From NCBI RefSeq assembly GCF_041260155.1, contig NC_091928.1:42841327-42905326 (forward strand): a DNA stretch of 64,000 nucleotides. The letters run 5' to 3'. Below the pieces are notes generated by a model, which saw only the letters and a list, made by a program, of their open reading frames with translations, was not told where the DNA came from and did no database searches. The position numbers were made by a program, and so were the translations under genes. The stretch comes from Ptychodera flava. Taxonomy: Eukaryota; Hemichordata; Enteropneusta; Ptychoderidae. Shown in pieces: positions 33,101-45,400 of the stretch; positions within the stretch are counted from its first letter, which is position 1; each line of letters begins with the position of its first letter.

Positions 33101-36100
33101 CTTTTAACGGGAAGATGATACAATTTAGTAGACATTTGGATCATTTTTTGAAGGGGGAACCCATATATTGCAAATGTATGTGTTTCGGCAAATTTGCCCT
33201 GATACCTGGGTACCCTTCCAAATATGATCCAAAGGCTACAAAATCATATTATGTTCCTGTTAAAAGTTAATTTCATATTTGTAACATACTTTTTTGAGAA
33301 AAACATAGATTTCATAGATTGCATACAAGCATTGCCTTTGGTATATAAAGTTAATAAATTGTAAAAAATGGTAGAGTTTAGATTTGCTATAATTTGCTAT
33401 GTAAACCTTGGGGTATGGGGTAAGCTTTGGTCCTATTTCATGAAACCTAAGCAAGACATTGCATATTACAATATGTCATTTTAAAGACTAGTAATTACCT
33501 TTCTATTGATACCTAACTAACAAGCTAGGTTATGTCAAAATCAAGCTCAGTAGATTACTTATAAGAAGACAGATTAAACACAAAAGCATGTGAGTTGGCA
33601 ATACTGTGATTTTGCGGGACCCTTCAAAATATGGCTATTACAGCTGTAGAGTCCCGATATATTTTCCTTTAAAAGTCTATTTCATATTTCTGACATTACC
33701 CAGCACCAAATAAAAATATTCCATATAATGCATTGCCTTATTTGTTATGTCTAGCTAAAAATTTGGTAGAATTTGACGATAGCTACGACTGTAATTTTCG
33801 ATATAAACTTTGTGGTACGGGGTAAGTTTTCGTCATATTTCATGAAAACTATATAAGATATGGCATATAAAAATATGTAATTTTAAAGATTAGTTAATTA
33901 GCTTCTCAATGGTACCAAATAAACATGGTTCTGTAATAAAATAAGCGCAGTAGATGACCTACAATGGGACAAAGTTAACAAAAACACATATGAGTCTGCA
34001 CTGCTGTGATTTTGCAGTACTCCACAGAATATGCCTGTTACAGCCATAGAATCCCAATATTCTTTCTGTTAAAAGTCTATTTCATATTTCTGACATGTTC
34101 CTGTACCAAATAAAATAGATTTAATAGCGAAAACGGCCAGATTTTATATGTCTAGGTAAAAAAATGGTAGAATTTGGTTTTAGTTATGACTGAAATTTTC
34201 AATGTAAACTTTGGGGTATGGGGTGATATTTGGTTGTATATCATGAAAAGTACACAAGATATTGCATGGTACAATATGTCATTCTAAAGATTCGTAAATT
34301 ATCTTTCTAATGATACCTAACAAGTCAGGTTATATTCAAAAACAAGCTCAGCAGGTAACTTATAAGAAGACAAATTTAACAAAAATGCATGCAAATCTGC
34401 TACACTATGATTTTGCGGTGCCTTCAAAATATGACTATTACAGCTGTAGATTCCTAGTATTTTTTTCTGTTAAAAGTCTATTTCATATTTCTGACATGTC
34501 CCTGTACCAAATAAAATCGATTTAATAGCAAAAACGACCAGATTTTTGTGACAAGCTGGAAAACAAGTAGAATTTGGTTTTAGCTATGACTGAAATTTTC
34601 AATGTAAACTTTGGGGTATGGGGTGATATTTGGTTATATATCATGAAAACTACACAATATATTGCATCAAATATTGCATGTACAATATGTCATTCTAAAG
34701 ATTAGTAATTATCTTTCTAATGATACCTAACAAGCCAGGTTATATTCAAAAACAAGCTCAGCAGGTAACTTATAAGAAGACAAATTTAACAAAAATGCAT
34801 GCAAATCTGCTACACTATGATTTTGCGGTACCCTTCAAAATATGACTGTTACAGCTGTAGATTCCCAATATTTTTTCTGTTAAAAGTCTATTTCATATTT
34901 CTGACATGTCCCTGTACCAAATAAAATAGATTTAATAGCAAAAACGGCCAGAGTTTTTGTGTCAAGCTAAAAAAATTGTAGAATTTGGTTTTAGCTTTGA
35001 CTGCAATTTTCAATGTAAACTTTGGGGTATGGGGTAACTTTTGGTCATATTTCATGAAAACTATACAAGATATTGCATGTTACAATATGTCATTCTAAAG
35101 ATTCGTAATTATCTTTCTAATGATACCTAACAAGCCAGGTTATATTGAAAAACAAGCTCAGTAATAACTTATAAGAAGACAAATTTAACAAAAATGCATG
35201 CAAATCTGCAACACTGTTATTTTGCGGTACCCTTCAAGATATGACTGTTACAGCTGTAGAGTCCCAATATTTTTTCTGTTAAAAGTTCATTTCACATTTC
35301 TGAAATGTCCCTGTATCAAATAAAACAGATTTCAGACAAAGCATTGCATTTTTTATTATGCCTAGCTAAAAATTGGTAGAATTTGAGTTTTACTGTAATT
35401 TGCAATGTTAAATTTTGGGGTATGGGGCAAGTTTTGATTATATTTGACAAAAACTGTAAAAGATATTGCATAGTACAATATGTAATCTTAGAGAGGAATA
35501 AACTCCCTTTCTAATGATACCAAACAAGTGAGGTTATGTTGAAAAATGAGCCCAGCACATGACTTACAAGAAGACAGATTTAACGAAAATGCATGTGGCT
35601 TGGAAAATCGTGATTTTGCGGTACCCTTCAAAACATGACCATAACAGCTATTGCGTCCCTATATTTTTCTGTTAAAATTCCATTTCGTAGTCTAGGATCA
35701 CAAGGGTTCTGAAAATACAGGTTTGTTATCCTGTGGGGGTGCATGTAGACAACTCTAGCCCACGGCCTAGTAAGTTTTGGTCATATTTGACAAAATCTGT
35801 AGAAGATATTGAATACTGCAATATGTCATCTTAAAGAGAAATAAAATTCCTTTCTAATGATACCAAACAAGTGAGGTTATGTTAAAAAATAAGCTCAGCA
35901 CATGACTTAGAAGAAGACAGATTTGTCGAAAATGCATTTGGCTTGGAAAATCGTGATTTTGTGGTACCCTTCTAAACATGACCATAACAGCTATTGCGTC
36001 CCTATATTTTTTCTGTTCAAATTCCATTTCGTATTCTAGGATCCCAAGGCTTCTGAAAAATACAGGTTTGTTATCCTGTGGGAGGGGTGCACGTAGACCC

Positions 36101-36118
36101 CCTCTAGCCCACGGACTA
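30179..36118. repeat. 5.9-kb inverted repeat made of about 400-bp satellite monomers
   Basis: The outer ends TAGTCCGTGGGCTAGAGGGG are inverses. Inside, the phrase TTTTAACAGAAAAAATA starts monomers at about 30280, 30669, 31071, 31917, 32313, 32722 and 33099. Its complement recurs at about 33254, 33668, 34068, 34470, 34878, 35277, 35660 and 36015. The array therefore reverses orientation near 33180. Other monomer landmarks are GGGTACCGCAAAATCAC and CCCCATACCCCAAA. The interval 31071-31917 is double length because of a 430-bp insertion. No coding capacity is seen. Confidence 0.9.
31450..31879 (+). mobile_element. 5'-truncated Penelope-like element with 13-15 bp target duplication
   Basis: CATTCGGTAATGG flanks both ends (31437-31449, 31882-31894) within a satellite monomer. 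The plus strand encodes the C-terminal tail of a Penelope-like protein: GHSINDFRVAVLRK, then after a frameshift KEGLNRDYGFLTHYK and a stop at about 31612. The 3' region has CTGATGA (31801), a 6-bp stem with TGTT loop (31809-31824) and GAAA (31825), resembling the hammerhead ribozyme core reported from such elements. Confidence 0.78.
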
Positions 36119-36165
36119 GGACTGTTTATATTGTGTTGCCTGCTCCAATATGGTCTCTCCACGTA

Positions 36166-36515
36166 TGCGCCTCGAAAGTAAAGGACTTAGACTTTTGCTA
36201 AAAAAGTTTCCTTAGTGAAACTTTCAACCATTCTCTTACAAAATCAACAATAAAAATCGGGGGCACCGTGCAAAGTTTGGAACCAGCGAAACATATTGCC
36301 CAACATTTCTCCACGGTCCCTCCATTGCGATATTTGAAATTCAAATGGCCGCCATCGCTATGTTAATTCTATGTGGAAAGTTAAATTCCAGAATTTAGAA
36401 AAACTAAGACGGTGAAAGGTTTTTTCCTCCAAGAGCTTTAAAATGAGCCCCTACAAGTGGTAGATCAGAAAAGAACTATAGAAATTTGAGAGTTCAAATA
36501 TCTGTCCCCAAGGCG
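36166..36515. repeat. Diverged plus-oriented copy of the TTAA MITE family
   Basis: Runs from GCGCCTCGAAAGT to TGTCCCCAAGGCGGACT with the family's central TGGCCGCCATCGCTATGTTA. The end sequences are decayed. Confidence 0.7.
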
Positions 36516-38035
36516 GACTAAGTTTTTAATCTTTTCTCCAGAAGAAAAGTGCTTCAATTTTTCAGCGAACACAATTCAAAGTAAATGCTTACAGCGCGCA
36601 CTTCCAAACACATCGATGAATTTTTTTTAATTCCATAGCCATAATATCGCGGAATTTTCAACAAAAAGATCCATGTAAGTCTAAGTCCTGGCCCAAGGCA
36701 TGAAAATTGTATAAGCTTGTCATTTGATTGCCATGTAGTCTGAACGAAAATATCAACCTGTAAACGAAAGTGCTATGGCACGTAACTCTTTTGGTGAAAG
36801 TAGACTAAATATATAATTTCAGCTGTTTTATTTATTATTAGATAAAATATAATCTTTCATCCTTCTTTCGGTAATTTTGTACATATTTTAATTTGTCATA
36901 TTGACTAAAACACAATAACTACCAATGTAGTTTCAAATGTATCCTTAGGACCTACAAACATACATTTGTGATGTAATTTTCATACACAGCCACATTTACA
37001 TCATTGAAACATTAGTTAGTCATTAATTCGGGATGACTATGAAAAATGATAATCGGTGACACGGTGTTTAACCTTACATCCCAATACCCAATGTACATCG
37101 GTCAATCCCATGCATCAAAAACAACTGGGTATGGTAGTGACGAAGGTCTGGCCAGGACTTAAGAAACTATTGGAACAGGATCTTCCATTACAGTGAAATA
37201 CATCACCTCACTTCTCTTCCCCTATTTGTAATGTCGATTACCAGGATAATTTTAGAGCGAAGATGACTTTGTCTGATATCAGGAAGTATAATATCAATAT
37301 CAGTGCAAATGTTTACTTCATCTTGCAATAGTACTGTACCATAACAAAACATCAAGTTTACATGGTGTTTTAAGTCAGAAAAGTATCTACAATCACACTC
37401 GGGCTGAGTGAGTGCTGGTGGTCTGAGTTCCAAGATAACCGTGGATCAATGAAAATCACCTTTTCTGGAGGTCCTTGAAGCCCAGTTATTGCCCATGGGA
37501 ATATATGATAAAACTGTATCCAGGCCTACCAAACTTGGCTGGAAGACTACCAAAACATACCTTGATACGTTTACTGGTTGCAAGACCACCAAGTACTGAT
37601 GTCATCTGTTTACCTAAAACAGCATAGAGTTCTTTGTCCAGATGAATTGTATTTAAAAAATTCAAAATTACATTGACAATAGGCAAATCATTTTCTTTCA
37701 AAATCAAGAATAACAATCAGCTATCACTGTGAAAATGTTGGTACTTGGAAATAAATGACAGACTTTACCTACATTAAAAATTTAAAATTGCAGCTATCCT
37801 GGTCTTAATTAAGTTTGAAAATTTTTTTTAACTTGACAAAAACATGATTGTGAAAAGTTCATTTATTCTGCAAGTTTTAAAATGAGTCTATACAGTCAGA
37901 ATACCAGCATAGTAATGGAAAAATACAAGCTTGATTATCTGTTCCTGAGGTGCATTCCATACTAAAAGGCACATTTTTTTCATTTCTAAAGTACGCACAG
38001 CAAATGTTCATTGACAGAACCAATTCCATATTTAA
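36516..38035. other. AT-rich region with short open frames, no supported gene
   Basis: Minus-strand frames at 37203-37433 and 37486-37716 look somewhat protein-like and have nearby GT/AG signals, but I recognise no family and could not join them in one frame. 37680-37985 is another decayed copy of the TTAA MITE family. Confidence 0.4.
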
Positions 38036-38385
38036 GGTAGTTTGGCCTCAAAAGTGGAATACTTAAACTTTTGCATAAACTTTCCTTAAGGAATCTTTAA
38101 ACCATTCTCTTTCAAAATCATGAATCAAAATCGGAGGTCAACAAGCAAAGTTTGGTACTAGAGAAAGAAATAACCCAAGATTTACCAATATTTAAAATTC
38201 AAAATGGCCGCCATCCCTGTGTTAACTCTATGGAGAAAAATAAAATTTCCTAATTTCGAAAAACTAAGCCGGTGAAAGGTTTTCTTACTCCACGAGCTTT
38301 AAAATGAACCCCCTTCAAGTGGAAGATCAGGAAAGAATTGTAAAAGTTTGAGAGTCCAAATATCTGTCCCGAGGCGCATTCTACC
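38036..38385. mobile_element. 350-bp MITE flanked by TTAA (second complete copy)
   Basis: TTAA at 38032-38035 and 38386-38389; ends GGTAGTTTGGCCTC and, complemented, GGTAGAATGCGCCTCGG. Collinear with 10423-10768. Confidence 0.85.
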
Positions 38386-38750
38386 TTAAATGACTAATGT
38401 AAGTATCATCACATATAAAATACATTCATTCGTACTAGGAAGAAATACAAAACAAAATTAAACACTTGGCTAATCATTACATTAAAATTACAAATCAGTT
38501 AATCTTTGTATTTAATACAGATTATCATGAATAAAAATTATTCAAAGAATGTAAGTAAAAATTTCACAGCTGCAATTTCATTGTACTGTTGGAAAAATCA
38601 TTATGCAAATCTGATGTAGAAACTATACTACCGGTATACAGCAAACACTGCCAAATTTACAAATTTTCACACGATTTTATACATCACCCATTTACAAGTC
38701 TCCTGTTAAAAATCTATCAACATCTAAAAATAGAAGAAAAAGTGGTCAAT

Positions 38751-38756
38751 TTTATT
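38751..38756 (-). terminator. Possible GPLD1 polyadenylation signal (AATAAA)
   Basis: First AATAAA on the minus strand that I find after the GPLD1 stop codon, about 720 nt downstream. Assignment is by position only. Confidence 0.35.
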
Positions 38757-39474
38757 GTAATTTAAAATATAAGTATTTGTTGCATTGCGTTATGAGCATT
38801 GTATTCAATAGCACAGAATGATAAAAAGGTTCAGAAATTTGTGAAGCAAGTGCCACTGAGACAATATTTGAAATACTCATTTCTGAAAGTAAAACTGCTT
38901 GCAAATATCTGTCAGCTGCAATTTCATTTCTGTTAGAAAATTTACAAAAACACTTGAGTTTTTGGTGAGCTATTATTTTGTTATGCATAATCAAGTTGTC
39001 ATGGAACAAGCTTTAACTCATGATGAACGTATCTGCTCAGCAAAAAAAAACAAAAAACAAAAAAATCCATCTATCTTCTATGTACATTTATCAATTTTTG
39101 GGATCAGACTACCTGTAATCTGTCTATTAGGTCTTACTGTTCCATTGCTAATGCTTACACCTGAGTTGTAGTGGTAAGTATGGAACAACTCTATCGCTTG
39201 GATCATTGAAATTACTTGAGGTTGTTTTAATCCAATGTTCAGTCTTTCTTATTCAAAATCAAAATAGGTTTATAAGATTTTCCCTGAATTGCATAGTTGG
39301 ACCATTTACATAGAAGTAAACATCTTATATTTTTGTTGGAAATGGCAACCTTGTGTAGTGAATCAAGTTTAATATACGTCTTTATCATATGACTCAAATC
39401 AGTACCATGATTGGTTCTTCAATTAGTATTTCTTGATCATGTGACTTGCATCCACAGTTCTGATTGGTTCTTCA

Positions 39475-42400
39475 TCACTTGACATTGAAGATATGAACAG
39501 CACCGGACAGCCTTGCTCCCTGATTGCTGTGGACTGCAGACACTATTAAATTGTTTCCCTGCCAAACAACAAAGACACATTCTGATGAATGAAAATACCG
39601 CAATTATATAATGTTGCTCAAATTTGATCAGCATTGGTACATACCAAAGATCAACAATAAGTGTTAGTTCTATCTGTTCAGTGCAGGAAAATTATAGGTT
39701 GATGTTATGACAATTTCTGCACAGTACAACCAGAAAAACACAAGAAATATTTAAACCAGAAAATTAAGAATGACAAAGTAAATAAGGTCTGAAACTTTAG
39801 GTACTGAAGGTCAACTTTAGCAACATGCATAGCAGAGAATCTTTCAACCATGGATGTACACAAAATAGACGTCCATGGTTTCAGCAGATCTGTTAATATG
39901 TCACAGTTCATAAACAATGACAGGAAATGACCATTAGCTGTTTCAGTTACTGCTACCACTCCCAAACATAATAGGTACCCTGCATACAAATAGGTTAAAG
40001 GTCAAAATCCTCTTATTCAGATGTGTGGGCTGATTCAGTTCACTGCCACCACTCCTGCACATTTGCAGGATTTCCCTTTTTTACCTCATTTGCACATTTT
40101 TGACACTGACGTGTTCATTTGAACAAATTCACATCTCAACCCTACATGTACCTGTGCACCAAATACTGAGACGGTAGCTTTGTCGGTATGGGAGCCTTTG
40201 TGTGTGACGGACATACATTCGCACATACATACCACAATATACAGACATACAGACGCCACCGACTCATCATATAAGCTCTTTTTGGTATTCATATATAAAA
40301 CCAAATAAGAGCTAAAAACCTCCACCAGGACTTATTGATTTGACTGTAATGGCAAAGGGTTCAACCCTTTTATAACAATGGTTTGACCCACTTCAATTGT
40401 TTTCTATGGAAAAGTTGGACTGTTACACAGAGAAATGGGGTGAAAAAGTTAGATTAGGGAAGGTGCATACAACAAAATCATTGTAAGTATAATCAAACTC
40501 AGATTTTAAGAGCCTGTTACGTCTTATGATCTGAGTTTGATCATAGTTACAATGATTTTGTTCATTGAAAATTCAAGTTTGTTTATTCAGCTTTTGATAA
40601 GATATAAAACGGTGTTTGCTCAGAAGTCTTCAAATCGTAGTGCATATTATTACCACATAAACAAAATAATGTTGTATGCTCTTTCCTGGAATCTAACCAC
40701 TGTTTTAAGTTTTAACACTGTTTGAAAATTTCAAACCATTTGTTTCTAGGTATACACACGTATTACCATAGACCCTTGAGAAAACTTCTTGAGGGTCTAC
40801 GATATAACCTAAGGAAGGAAAGAAAAAAACACACTTACTTTAGAGTACCTGAGGACTGCAATGTCACTGCCAAATCTGCTGCCAGCCTGAAAGAGAAAAT
40901 TGTTATAACAAAATAAATATACATGTACATGTGATAATAATTTATATGTACAAACTCTACACGGTAGACTTTAAATTTAGCATTTTTTATGACACTGTAG
41001 ATTTCTACTGGTTAAACCTTTTCACCAGTATGGTTTAGCCCAAATCCATTATTGTCAATGGTGAGTGCGGACCTGTCTACAGGGAATTTGGGGTGAACAT
41101 GTTATTCTTTTTATTAATCTTATTAAAACTGGATGTACATATGGTAACCTTCGCTTGTTACTTTCTGTTCTCGTCAGCCGATAGTCACCTCACTACATCT
41201 GACTGAGTACCATAGAAGATTTTGCTCAAATCTCATGCACTGGCCTGAACAGCCGACCAATTGGAAAGAGGTTTACAATCACACTGTCCATTTTCATATT
41301 AAACTATAAAGCTACTGATAAGCAATTAAACTGCTAACACGAATTAGTTTCAACTACCGGTACAGACTGTTTGGTAAAGTAAACAAAGGTTAAAAACCTG
41401 AGATCGCACAAGATTGGCTTTCATTTGGCTGATGCATAGTCAAAATTAACCAACAGAAATGCTATCCCACATCACACTCACACCCAAATCTTGTTAGAAA
41501 CAACCTGATTGGGTCTGCAAAGTGTGAGAATTGCAGTGAGATGACTATCAGCTAATGAGAACAGCAATGTACATGCAATGCTGCAAGTCAGTGGGCCGGA
41601 GGAAGTGTATGACGTGTTGTTGGACAGAAAGTCCTTTGTCATTTGAATAAATAGGGAATGCATGCAAATTATGAGATGGGTGAGAATTTAAAGACAAAAT
41701 GTGTCTAGCTCTACTCTTATCCCTGTACTCACCTCATTTGTACCATATTCTGCAGCAGCCTGTATCATAATGGAAGAAGATGAAATCGAGTCAGACAAGA
41801 TAGAGTATCCTGCACTATAATTTTATACATTGCATAAAATTATGTCAAACTGCTTATTGGCATCTTGACTCTGCAAGTCTCTGTTTTCAAACATTATAAT
41901 TTAATTAATTTCAGGTGTTTTAGCTGTTATCACGGTACTGGTCCATGGTGTTTTTTAAACTTATAATTTAAAATTATATAACTACAATATGTTCTAGAAC
42001 ATGTGCAAATGTATATCTGCAAAACTGACTCAAACAGTGTTCTATTTTGACCAAGAAAATTTGACATACATTATACATACTGGTATAGGGTTGATAGCAG
42101 GAAAACTACGAAAATACTTATTTACAAAATGAGTAAAGCAATCTTAGAAAGTTCAAAGGTATACTGATGACTGCTTTGATAATACAGTTTACAAATGGAT
42201 ACATGGTACTGTGTGCTTGATGTACAGCAGAACGATCCACTCCAGAAACACAGGTGACCTTCATTTCATACTTGGATATCTTTGAATATTAAAATCAGTG
42301 GCAGAAAATATTATAGGCATGTTGTTTGTTAATTCTACTCTTAAAGGGACAAAGTCACCCATTTTTCATGAATTTTGTTTGATACGAGATACTACTTATA

Positions 42401-45400
42401 TTGTTTGACATGTTGAAAGACACTGAATGAATAAGTGACTATGCATATGTTCGAACCCAGTTTTAGACACGATACATGAAACCATCGCGAAAATGAATTA
42501 ATGGCGAAAATGAATTAATGGTCATGACCATTAATTCATTTTCGCGCTGGTTTCATTTAATTTATCTAAAATCGGGGTCAAATATATGCTGGTCCCCCAT
42601 TTATTCAGTAACTTTCAACATGTCAAACAATATAAGTAGTATCTCGTATCAAACAAAATTCATGAAAAATGGGCGACTTTGTCCCTTTAAAGCTTTGCAA
42701 TTGTCAACAAACAAGCTGAAAGCTTTAACATGTGAAAAAGTTTAGAGAGTGACCAAAACATAAAGCGTCTTCATCTGACAGGAATGAAACTAATCTTGTT
42801 CGGTGAATTGATATGTCAGGTTGTTTGAGTTAGTATTTGATATTGTCAAGTTCTTCATTTTTCATTAAAATGTTCAATTTCGTATGAATGATGTGATGAA
42901 CCTCAAATGAGAAAAGATGAAATTTAAACTGCTTTATTCAATTAGCCAAAACTTATTTTGTGGTGTTATTGTCAGTGCGCCCTCTGTGGCCACTTTTTTG
43001 CTGAGATGACGCTCTTTTCGAGCTAGGACCTTGTCAGTGGATAACAATGCATCACCTTTAATGCTGGGCATGGCATTACAGTCTCATATGAACCACACTT
43101 GTTTGTGACATCACCACGAGGTAATGACGAACCACCTTTAAACATATAAACACGGCCTTCTTCACCTGGTGAAAGACAATGAAAGTTATAAAATCAGTCT
43201 TTGGATATACTCAGAATGTTTCAAGGGTGCAATTTTTCTGGGAGTGTTTTAGGAAAATAGATTTTACCTGTATCATTCATGTAGAATCAATTTAGGCAAT
43301 ATTTAGAATATTGCTGGTATCTAAAATGCCTCTGTCAATGATACAAAACATGATAGATTTGTTTGTGTTGAGCTAGTAATACATACTTTATTGTGTTAAG
43401 AAGCAATAATATAACTTAATGAACAGCAATACTCAACTAGCTCTCTCTCAAAGCCCATCATAAACAGTACGATGTAACTAGCTATAATGCCCTTTTGTCT
43501 TTGACAAGCTAGCACTTTCATGGTTATGTTAATAGAAGTACAGTGTACATGTAAAACTACTGTATGCACAGTTTTCTGTTGACTGTGTATGAGCTTGGCA
43601 TATTTGCACGCCAACTGCCTATTTAAGCTGAATGCGCCCTCCTGTGGTGAACATGTCAAGTTCAGTGAAGTCAAGCGCAGAGAAACAGCATCATTGCGAC
43701 ACAGTGCCACTCCACAACACTCTTGGGGTAGATTAGCTTAAAGCAAAGACTATGAGCACAGCGAATGAGGGTCTATACGGTAGTTACATGGTATTTCACT
43801 GAGGATCATTTCAAATTTCCATTATCAACAAATAAAACAGACAGAAAATAAAAAAAACAAGTCATCGTTGATGACACAGTCCCCACTTGTTCATGGGTAC
43901 TTTGATTACAGGTCCTCAGAGAGGATAGAGTCCTCTTCATTAGGTCTGTGATAAAAATACTTTTGAATAAATTTGCTTGATACATGTGTGAGTTGTAGTT
44001 CAGGACATGGAAAAATCGTAATAAAATGGCCACACGGTGGCCATATTGGATCGTATCACAAAACAAATATATGTGCATATGTATGACATAGGTCAATGTC
44101 CTTGTAGCAAATTTGATTAAAATTGGTTGAGATATGCCTGAGTTATGGCTTGTACATGAAAAAATCATAACAAAATGCCGCACAGCAGCCATATTGGATC
44201 GTATCACAAAACAAATTAATGTGCATATGTATGACATTGGTGAATCTCCTTGTACCAACTTTGAATAAATTCACTTGATACATGTCTGAGTTATGGTTCT
44301 GGACATGAAAAAATGTGATAAAATGGCCACACGGCGGCCATATTGGATCGTATCACAAACAAATCAATGTGCATGTCATGACATAGGTCAATATCCTTGT
44401 ACCAAGTTTGAATAAAATCGGTTGAGTTATGCCTGAGTTATGGCTCTGTACATGAAAAAATATTATGGATCCATATCCTTATCCATATTGGATCTTATCA
44501 CAAAACAAATTGATGTGCATATCTATGGCATTGGTCAATGTCCTTGTACCAACTTTGAATAAAATCGGTTGAGACATGTCTGAGTTATGGCTCTGTACAT
44601 GAAAAAATCGTGATAAAATGGCCGCCTGGCGGCCATATTGGATCGTATCACAAAAAAAAATTGACGTGCATATCTATGACATTGGTCAATGTCCTTGTAC
44701 CAACTTTGAATAAAATCAGTTGAAACATGCCTGAGTTATGGCTCTGTACATGAAAAAATCGTAATAAAATGGCCGCCTGGCAGCCATATTGGATCGCATC
44801 ACAAAACAAATCAACGTGCATCTGTATGATATATGAAGTAATCCTTGTACCAAGTTTGAATGAAATCGCTCCAGGCATCTCTGAGATATCTGCGTGAACG
44901 GACGGACGGACGCACGCACGCACGCACGGACGCACGGACGGACATGACCAAACCTATAAGTCCCCCCGGACGGTGTCCGTGGGGACCAACAAAGTATGCT
45001 ACCGTGGTGGACAACTCTAAATTTACAATAATGATGAAATAATATGGTGGTGAAATTTCTTCAAATGGTTGTGTAAGAGGTGACCAATGGCTGGGTCAGA
45101 AAATTATTATAAGCAAATTTGATTAAAATTGGTTGAGATATGCCTGAGTTATGGCTTGTACATGAAAAAATCATAACAAAATGGCCGCACAGCAGCCATA
45201 TTGGATCATATCACAAAACAAATTAATGTGCATATGTATGACATTGGTGAATCTCCTTGTACCAACTTTGAATAAATTCACTTGATACATGTCTGAGTTA
45301 TGGTTCTGGACATGAAAAAATGTGATAAAATGGCCACACGGCGGCCATATTGGATCGTATCACATAACAAATCAATGTGCATGTACATGACATAGGTCAA

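Noticed and set aside
37203..37716. Two minus-strand frames that might be exons of another gene
   Set aside because: No recognised domain, and the candidate splice signals do not give a joined frame. Part overlaps a decayed MITE.
41760..41812. Longer version of GPLD1 exon 23 starting at about 41811
   Set aside because: Although open in one frame, that acceptor does not fit the phase-0 end of exon 22; the acceptor at 41760 does.
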